Program-made: the position numbers and the translations under genes
Shown here: in pieces, positions 56,540 to 64,000 of the stretch
Position numbering within the stretch: position 1 is the first letter of the stretch
Layout of the letters: each line of letters opens with the position of its first letter
Assembly: GCA_914767715.1 (NCBI GenBank)
Contig: OU612074.1
Span: 3,113,501 to 3,177,500 of the forward strand
Origin: Membranipora membranacea
Taxonomy: Eukaryota > Bryozoa > Gymnolaemata > Cheilostomatida > Membraniporidae
Reading direction: 5' to 3'
Length of the DNA stretch: 64,000 nucleotides
Notes under the pieces: model-generated
What the model was told of the DNA's origin: nothing
Seen by the model: only the letters and a program-made list of their open reading frames with translations
Databases searched by the model: none

Positions 56540-57920
56540 GTCAAGTATTATGAATAATGGCTACCAGTACAGTACCAAATCTGCTACACACAAATTATAC
56601 TTTTGTACACTAATTTTTTTATATTATATGTCTGCGGGCTTACCCTTAATCTGACAACCAGTCAACTTTTCAAAGAAATGGCCGGCAATGATCCCTTCAC
56701 CAAAGACTAAATAATCTCTGCCCTCTGTAAAGAGACAATATCACTTGAACATAATTATCACCGTTTTTGCGCTGCAGTACCTTGAGAAGTTAGAGCTGTC
56801 TGAAGGGACCTACATTCCTTTATCGAAGGTAAGTTTTTTTATAAATATATATAACAATGATTATAAGGCCTACCACAGAAAAACCATGAGGTGAATGCAG
56901 TAATAAGAATCATAAAATATTATCCTTACGGGAGGTGAATATCCTGTGCCACATTGACCAACTAAGACAACCAATGTGAATTGTTTCAGTCAAGCACAGA
57001 ATAGTAAAATACATTAGGCCATGGAACAGGCCGTCACATTCAGATCACAGCAATGGCCTATGCCATTGATCTAAGTGTCACAAACCGTAGCTTCACCATG
57101 CATACTCCTGAGCAAAATTCATCCGAAACATGCATATGTTTTAACTAACACTGGAAACTGGCAATCCAGGGTGAGAATCTAGGGATAATTTTGCAGAAGA
57201 CAATGATGATGGTGGGTGGCGCTTGGATTTGGCTTGCCCAAAACTATAAGTTATATCACAGAGTAAGGATATACAGAGGGGACACTTCAATGATATCTAT
57301 AGTGCCTGTGGTTTTGGGTGGTAAATGTATATGAATAAAACTCATTTTAAAAACCTGGATTACTCATAGCCTATGTATCCTAGCAAAAAATGACATCAAT
57401 ATGGTGTATAGCTTGAACATTTCAAAAAAGGTGGAAATCAGTCCTTAGGATAAATACAGAATGAATTATGACCCATCAAAGGTAGATATGTCTGCATGGA
57501 TTATCTCCATTGTAGCTTATATATTATCCAAAATTGGCAGATCTCAAGACTGAATATTTCCCCACTGGATAAAAACCACAGATACACTGTAGCTATCATT
57601 GAAGTGTCCCCTCTGTATATCCTTACTCTGTGGTTACATCCTGCAGTATTTATACTTTGCATTTGCATATAGTTGTTATGAAAGTGCTGGGGGTATACGG
57701 AGGTATTTGTTTCGATAATTATGAGCTAATGAATATTTCTTTCCTCGAATGGGTTTGTCTGAGGAGAGATATTTTTTATACCATGTCACAAGGAAATGTC
57801 TTTTACATGAATTCACCATGTATCATTGCGTTTAAACAATAAGGGGCTGATATCATGGCCTGCATTCTTTGATTATTAACATTAATTCATTGAAAGACAT
57901 AGTAGACTGCCTGCACAAAC
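56540..57920. mobile_element. Diverged relative of the long-inverted-repeat element
   Basis: 56540-56830 resembles 21490-21660 (GAATAATGGCTA, AATGACTAAA, GTAAAGAGACA/TATGGAGACA blocks). 57838-57920 resembles the element end (GGGGCTGATATCATG). The copy is old and is interrupted by a miniature element at 57257. Confidence 0.5.
57257..57632. mobile_element. 376-bp miniature inverted-repeat element
   Basis: The ends CACAGAGTAAGGATATACAG and its exact complement extend to near-perfect arms of about 38 bases. Flanks GTTATATC and GTTACATC resemble an 8-bp duplication with one mismatch, which would suit hAT. No coding capacity. Confidence 0.8.
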
Positions 57921-58773
57921 CATCAACATCATTCGCGCATATATATTGGACAGTATTGAATGCTAGTAGCCTGCTTAGGGAGTAGATTAGGTCTATGTTT
58001 TGGACCATTAACTGGCATAGCTAGGTTTATTATCATCTTATTGCATTATAGAAAAGCAAAACAACACCAACAACACAAGCACCGTCTGTCATATGAGATC
58101 TACTAAAGATAGGTTCTAGTATCAAGGGCCACCATAGTTATGGGTTACAATCTCTCTAGCATTTGTGGAAACATTTTCCAGATTGCCTACCATTGTCAAT
58201 TATTTGCCAAATTTTCCCAACAAGAATAACCTTTGCCCTACTATTTAACAACTCATTGATACACCCTTGACAACGATACATGATACTATCTGCTAGGGTA
58301 TAATTCATATTCCTAAACATATTCAAAAATAAGCAGCAGGAATTTGTACAAGCTAACAGAATGTTATACCAAACCATTATTAAGCTCTAGCTAACAATAA
58401 CTGAGCTAATTTTCTTTATATTGATTCAAAGTGTATACAAAGGGATTATCAATATTAGTGACTATCAAAAGGTATTACGTGACTTTGATTGATTACAATT
58501 ATGCAGATTTAGGATCAAGTTTGGAAATGCTATTGGTCAGGTCTGTTAATGCTCTTAAGATGTATGAAATATCAGTAAGAGGTTCATTCCTTTCTCAAAC
58601 CACTAAACCTTGTATAATCGCACACAAAACATAAGCTTAATGGCGCTCAAGGTAAATGCAATACTAATGCTTAGTTATTTGTCATCAGAAATCCCGGACA
58701 TTGTATGAAAAGCAAGAGAAAAAAGTGACAGCTAATCAAGTGTATATACGTCGTAAACACTTAATGCATCCTC
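57921..58773. other. Intergenic stretch
   Basis: No supported gene. The frame at 58156-58377 is unrecognised. Confidence 0.4.
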
Positions 58774-59420
58774 CTAATATATCCGATCACGGTTATCAAT
58801 GTTTATACGAGCGGTACGGTTTTTGGAGGCAATATCTGACATAGAACATAAATTGTTAGCCTCAGTATAACTCGCTCCGGTATTTGTTGTCGTCTCGTCA
58901 CAAGATTTTTGATCAGATGACAATGCAACTGGTTTGTTCTCAGTCTCATTGTCTTCGGTTCTTCTAGGAGCTAAAGTCCTTTCTTCAGATATGTTATTTC
59001 TAGTGTCATTATTAATAACTGTACTCCTATGCAAGCGGTTTAAGTCATTTGGTTTGGATACTGATGGCCCTGCACAAGGTAACGGTGGAGCAAGTGGTAC
59101 CATAGGTCTAGAAGAAATGTACTCTAAATTGTCTGCCACCTCTACTAAAGTGTCGTGAAAATGCATCCCTCTTTTCTCCATCTCAAGTAAACATGGCCCC
59201 AACAAACTTGGTGAAGGCCACATTGGTGCCTTCATAGGATGCGGGTTAGTATGAGAATGCTGTGTGCTCCTTTCTTGTTTAAATGTGCTAAGCATATCAT
59301 TTTCGTTGATGACGCTGTAGTCTGCATATACATCAGTCGCATCAATATTATCATATAGACAGGTGTGGCGGCGGATTCGCAGTCAAGGTCATTGGTAGGC
59401 TTTCGATCTGGAATAGACAT
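58774..59420 (-). pseudogene. Frameshifted reading frame rich in tyrosine motifs
   Basis: The ATG at 59420 opens MSIPDRKPTNDLDCESAATP. Near 59362 the sensible frame changes, continuing as CLYDNIDATDVYADYSVINE and running to a stop at 58774 (about 190 further residues). A one-base loss, or an assembly error, in the GCCGCCACACC stretch explains it; no intron fits. The product is hydrophilic, Asn/Thr/Ser-rich and has a proline-rich part (PLAPPLPCAGP). Tyrosines sit in YDNI, YADY, YSVI and EYIS contexts, like docking sites in cytoplasmic tails. There is no membrane segment or known domain. It might be the tail of the sushi gene just upstream, but no junction in phase could be built. Function unknown. 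Confidence 0.5.
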
Positions 59421-59728
59421 ATTGCCAGGGTTGTAATTTATTAAAATTCCAAAAACAGATAATATGGAGACAGGCTATAGAGATCCAAGACTGAATACAA
59501 ATTGACTAAATATGGCGTGTTAGTGACCGTAATTGTAGTTCAGTAAATAAACCCTTACAAATTCTCTAATAATTTCTGATAAGAGTCATAAGATATGCCT
59601 GTGATCATCTTAACCAAGGGAAGTTAGCTGTGTTATCCAATTTTTCTCATTCCCGGCAAATGAAGCGCATTTTGCAAAAATAACCTTATGGTATACAGTT
59701 GAGATTGCACTTACCCGCCATATTGCGC

Positions 59729-62555
59729 TTACCACTTTCTACAGCTAGCCCATCTAGCCTGTTGATCGGATAAATTGAACGAACCTCTGTTTAAAGTGAC
59801 GATAAGTCCCTCCCAGTAGTCTGATAAGCATGGAGAGTCAGCAAAAACTCCAGTAGAGATAGGTATCCAGGTCAATCTCCCTGTCACATCCGCTCTACTT
59901 GTAAGATATGGACGTACTGCATTGAGTTGACGATCACCTGAAAAAACAGTGAATATTACTTGAATGAGTATTGGCTTTGTTTTTTGTGCCATATTGAATG
60001 TGCCAACTACATTGAGTTGCCTGAGTCTGAATTTGTTTTTAAAACTCACTTGAACACATAAACAAAACATAGAATTATATAGCCAAAGGCTGTGTTAAAT
60101 TGACAGTCCTACTAGGCCATGTTTGGTATGCTTTCATAGATCTCAGGCTGAATAGTCATTAGGGAATAAGACATAGAACAGCCTGTGAACGTATTTGCAG
60201 TCAAACTGCAGCAAAGTCTGAAAATTGGGATCATGGTGCAGATCATAATGATTTTTTGCCTCCACCTGACCACTATGATCCTTGCTAATAAATTAAAAAA
60301 AAAATTTTTTCTATTATTATTTGCCCTATGAACTAACAATATTTGATTTACTGTTTTAATATATCACCTTTTCTAATATAACTGGCCCTTAAAGGTCGAG
60401 TTACGGGGGGGGGGGGGGTGCTTATTGTGTGGGTAATTGACTTTCTATACACGTTAGAAAGCTGCCAAGCTACTCTTCAAAATGTGATTGGAGGCGTCAT
60501 TTTATCAACAAAATGAGGCCGAAATTTTATGATATAATGTGAAATTTTAAGAAAGGATTTGAGTCAGATTGAATAAGTAAGAGCCAAATTTCTTGCTAGT
60601 TTCCACTGAATTGCCGTTAAAATGAAACACACCCCAATTTTCAGCAGTATAAAAAATGTATCAAGATCAGCATAGACCATCATCAAATGTAGATATCATT
60701 TTACTACAACATGTTGGCATCATTTTACTACAACATCAAAGGTGCTGTGAAAAATACCATTACTAAGGCCAAAAGATGTGTTTTAGCGTTTTCATATACG
60801 AAGCCTCTTTGATTGAGCATAGTACAAACAGGAAATTCCAACAGAATGTGGCACTGTGTATCAGTTTTCCTTGAAATGGGCACCACAGAATGCTGGAAAC
60901 ACCATGAAAAGCCTCTTATATTGGCTGTTTTGGGCATTCAGTGAATACGGGGACAACTGATACACAGTGCCAAATTCTGTTGGCATTTCCTGTTTGTACT
61001 ACGCTTAAAGGGCAACCAAGGTTTTGCAGCTATGCATCAATTGGTAGTAAATAAATGCTAGGCAGCATCAGCTTTGTGCATTATGCGATGCAAAACTCAA
61101 AGAATTTTGTCTTTTTCCCTTCGTAGAAGTTGCAATCTGCTATATATCAATGCGAAGTTGTTTGAAACCCTTGTTGCCCTTTAATCAGCGCGCTTTGTAT
61201 GTGAAAATTTTCAAAAAAAAAACTTCTAGTCTTAGTAAGGGTCCTTTTGACAGCATGTTCTAGAGCTTAGAACACACAACAAACACCACTAATTGTACTT
61301 GCGAGCATACCATGATCGGATTGGATATTATCTGTTGCTGTCTCAGTGGTGTCATTTCCTTTCTTACTGCATCTCGATGTTTGAAGCCATTCCTTTCCAT
61401 CATGACAGGTGTAATGGGTTTCCTTGGACTCCAGTTTATATCCCAGCTTAAATATCGCAGTGTATTCTGATGAATTTATCTGGGTTTGCTGGAGACGTTC
61501 AAGGTTATTTATTACTTTAGTATCAGGACACCATTTAACTGAAATCGAAAGCAAACAGCATAAATCACCTCAAATAAAACAAATAGTTGTAGTTTCCTAG
61601 TTTAAGGATTGAAGGAAAAATAATAATAGTCACATCTTGTGGCATTCCGTATCAATCAAGAAAGCGTATGATAGTGGATACTTGCCATCAAACATGCACA
61701 ACTCCTAATTTAGGTGGAAGCTAACTCACCTTGGTATTTGATGCGAAGAGATTCCACATACGTTACATCTAACTTCGGCAGAGATCTTATTTCTAGTGGA
61801 TAAGAGCCTATAAACTTCAGATTCTGGTTCATGATAGTTTGTTCCGTGTAGAATGCTTCCTGCATTACATATCCAGAGGGACGTGTTTCTCTGTATGAAA
61901 TTTCAAAATGAGGATTCTTTGAAGTGCCCAACTTGATGACCTCTAACTGAAGACTTATCGTCGCAGCCACAGGAAGGTTGTCTATATTTACTCTCATTAT
62001 ATGAGGTCTTCCCTTGGAACTCTTCATCAACATGTAGTAAGTAATATATTCTTCAGGTTGTTTATAAGCATCGATATCAGGGGTATACTCGCTGATGGTG
62101 AACGCTGGATAAACTAAAAGAGTAACAGAGCAACTTTGGATTATAATGATGACGATAACGATATGATGTTGACATGAGTGCCTACTTAGCATTATGCAGA
62201 TTGATAGTCAAGCTGTATTAAGCGATAGTCAATCCACTGACAGCACCTACTAGGAGTGAAAGCTGGTCAGTCCAGCACCTTTGCGGTAAAAAACAGTGTA
62301 ACATTCAAATTGTAATGGCAAATAATATAATCTACACTTTTTGAGTGGAATCTCACCTGTGAAATCTATGGTAAAGCCGGGCTGGGCGGTGCTCCTGTCT
62401 CCATTGTGATATCAATCTCTTTATCGAAATATTCCCTCTGCTCCAGGCATGACCAATAGTGTATCTTGCTGCTTATAGTATACCTTTGAGACATGGTCCA
62501 CTTGTCGCACCTCTCCATCTCTGCTTGATCTTACTTAGTTTGATCATCTTCAAAT
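59729..62555 (-). CDS. Extracellular protein with a sushi-like module (partial model)
   Basis: Exons in phase 1 throughout: 62555-62484 (uncertain; KQRWRGATSGPCLKG), 62113-61730, 61538-61311 and 59937-59729. The second encodes a 128-residue module with no recognised family (YPAFTISEYTPDIDAYKQPE onward). The third is sushi/CCP-like: WCPDT at its start, FKLGYKL, HYTCHDGKEW and SRCSKK. The second consensus cysteine is missing, leaving three. The last exon has SDYWEGLIVTLNRGSFNLS and ends at a TAA; a donor two codons earlier (59733) could instead splice onward. Symmetric phase-1 exons are typical of shuffled extracellular domains. The ATG at 62192 with a hydrophobic run would give a signal peptide without splicing, a rival start; the strong acceptor at 62114 argues against it. 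No membrane segment is seen. Confidence 0.5.
60095..60392. mobile_element. TTAA-flanked miniature element, family B copy 3
   Basis: Left TTAAATTGACAGTCCTACTA, right AACTGGCCCTTAA. Similar to copies at 9048 and 35390 but shorter. It lies in the sushi gene intron. A 14-base poly-G run follows at 60405-60418. Confidence 0.78.
60816..61004. repeat. Inverted repeat with ~48-base arms
   Basis: 60816-60863 (AGTACAAACAGGAAATTCCA..) is inverted at 60957-61004. The outer right end coincides exactly with the insertion point of the 180-bp family A element. Confidence 0.85.
61005..61184. mobile_element. 180-bp TTAA-flanked element, family A short copy
   Basis: TTAAAGGGCAACCAAGGTTT at the left and GAAACCCTTGTTGCCCTTTAA at the right. 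Both halves match the two ends of the 1.57 kb copy, so it is a deletion derivative. Intronic. Confidence 0.85.
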
Positions 62556-62984
62556 CTGTTACAAAATTCACAAGAAATGGCTGTTATGGCTGATCTACTG
62601 TCATACGTGAACATTTTAAGATTATTGTATCCAGTAAATATTTTGATGCAAGTACAAAGTTAGTATTGAAAAAATAGATGTCACTAAACAGCAGAACAGC
62701 TCTTTTTAACAAACCACTATTTTATAGCTACATGTAAATGCGATGACTTTTAGTTTTATTTTTTAAAACCTGACCAGACTTTTATAAACTTTGTTATATT
62801 TTTTCTTGCAATCACCATCACAACTTTTCATCTCGATGTACGCATGTTCTCTTTTGCCTTTAGCACTGAACAGCTAATAAAGTGTATATAAAAAATATGC
62901 GTGTGACTATAGTTTTGCTTAAAAACTCTGACAAAGTCTCTACAAATTCTAGTATAATACACAGTCAGCCCTTAAAAACGTTCG

Positions 62985-63024
62985 GGATGGCGATTGCGGC
63001 CGTAGGCCGCCGTGATCGCCATCC
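62985..63024. repeat. Nested GC-rich hairpin
   Basis: Outer stem GGATGGCGAT/ATCGCCATCC and inner stem GCGGCC/GGCCGC around a GTA loop. It is strikingly GC-rich for this AT-rich window. Confidence 0.85.
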
Positions 63025-63049
63025 TGATCGCTTTTAATTAATTCGGTAG

Positions 63050-63076
63050 GGGGGGGGCAAAGCTTTGTTCCCCCCA
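63050..63076. repeat. Palindrome with G and C runs
   Basis: A G run, then CAAAGCTTTG, then TT and a C run. It lies just after the nested hairpin, suggesting both belong to one repeat unit. Confidence 0.75.
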
Positions 63077-63475
63077 CACCCCACCAAACAAATCTTATCA
63101 AGGCAGGCTATGCTGTAACGAAATGCGATAAAGACAAAAATACAAGAGCTACCGGCCAACTTAATACTGGAAGGAGAGAGAGATGATTATTTGCTGCTGT
63201 ATGCGAGGAGTTGTATCTTATTCAGAAGCAGTGATTAGGAATGCGAGGATGTCCGGACTAGAAATATACAGCAGCGTGTTGAGTGGCTGTCAGATTAAGG
63301 CATAAAAGCCCATACTGTACCGTTGATTGTTTTCGGACATATTGGACAGTCTACCATGGCAGGGGCACATGATACACAACATACAAGATGTCCACAAGGT
63401 AGAAATATTATCCTTACTACTCCTGAGAAACATATTTTATATGTGAGTTGTGTTATTGTGTCCCTAACATTTATA

Positions 63476-63731
63476 TTAATATTCCGCTGAGGATAATTGG
63501 GGATTTTCTTGGGCAGTGTCAGCTTGAACAGAGTTGCTGCTGCTTCCCTCTCCTTGGTTGGTTTCGTCTATGCTGGCATCGTCCTCACTGTCTGACTCAT
63601 AACTGTGGGTGAGTTGAACTACTTTTGGTAACTTGTCTACTGTGTGGATATCTTTGGATAAGTTTGAAGGAGGAACTTCCAACTGCCTGGACAACCTCTG
63701 CCAAATATATGAAATCTCTCTCGCCTCTCTG
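63476..63731 (-). CDS. Last exon of an unknown gene entering from the right edge
   Basis: A TTGTCATTTAG acceptor precedes an 84-residue frame in phase 2 that ends SSAEY and a stop. It begins REAREISYIWQRLSRQLEVP, then turns acidic and Ser-rich (SYESDSEDDASIDETNQGEG). No domain is recognised. The composition suggests the C-terminal tail of a cytoplasmic or membrane protein. The rest of the gene must lie beyond 64000, since no donor-linked exon is visible between. Confidence 0.5.
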
Positions 63732-64000
63732 CTAAATGACAAGAAGGTTTTGAAATCAACTTGCAGTCAGCAGTTACTTGTGTCATTTCTTGTCATTTAA
63801 AAGTTTTGATAGCCTGAAGCCTTTGAAGACACAAACTAAAAAGAGTGATTTGCTCATTTTTCATTGAAGCACAACTTCTACATTACAAAATAAAGTACAG
63901 TTGTAAAATACCCTTTACCAGTGGTTCCTTCATATTGTAGCAGCGGGTGGATTGTGTATACCCACAAATGAGTGTAGAAAAAGTGGAGAATTGAGGCTAG
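63732..64000. other. Right-edge non-coding stretch
   Basis: Probably intronic to the gene above; nothing else is seen. Confidence 0.4.

Larger units (their letters stand above)
62556..63475. other. Intergenic stretch with hairpins
   Basis: Holds the two GC-rich palindromes at 62985 and 63050. No gene is supported. Confidence 0.4.

Noticed and set aside
62190-62192. Start codon with hydrophobic run for the sushi gene
   Set aside because: Kept only as an alternative: a strong pyrimidine-rich acceptor at 62114 and an in-phase upstream exon suggest the region is intronic.

Overview
The window looks like AT-rich nuclear DNA from an early-branching or marine invertebrate animal. The evidence is multi-exon genes with GT-AG introns, secreted extracellular modules (CAP, EGF-like, ShKT, WAP, antistasin, sushi), a BEL/Pao retrotransposon and many small inverted-repeat transposons. 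A sponge is my leading guess, from gene content only; the sequence does not prove it. I built gene models by hand from splice sites and reading-frame phase.

Layout: an intact single-exon divergent ankyrin-type gene (681-1541); a broken partial copy of it (4087-4494) fused to transposon sequence; and a decayed BEL/Pao fragment (4560-5310, minus). Two tandem minus-strand paralogs of a secreted protein follow. The right-hand copy (13789-18390) has signal peptide, Ser/Thr-Lys linker, CAP, EGF-like and ShKT parts. The left-hand copy (7785-9677) has lost all CAP exons but keeps a perfect reading frame. A complete, apparently young BEL/Pao element (21724-30241; LTRs of 935 bp, TSD AACTG) sits inside an older long-inverted-repeat element (about 20553-32330).

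A 13-exon minus-strand gene resembling the mitochondrial pentatricopeptide protein PTCD2 (33679-47684) fills the centre. Its introns hold a 1.9 kb, 20-bp-period minisatellite, several foldback elements and a LINE fragment. Further right are a small secreted antistasin + WAP protein (51063-55345), a sushi-containing extracellular gene (59729-62555), a frameshifted reading frame rich in tyrosine motifs (58774-59420), and the last exon of an unknown gene at the right edge.

Two families of TTAA-flanked miniature elements recur across the window (family A: 3628, 51603, 61005; family B: 9048, 35390, 60095). No tRNA, rRNA or CRISPR array was seen. The genes show no shared pathway; the repeated theme is secreted cysteine-rich proteins, two of them tandem duplicates.
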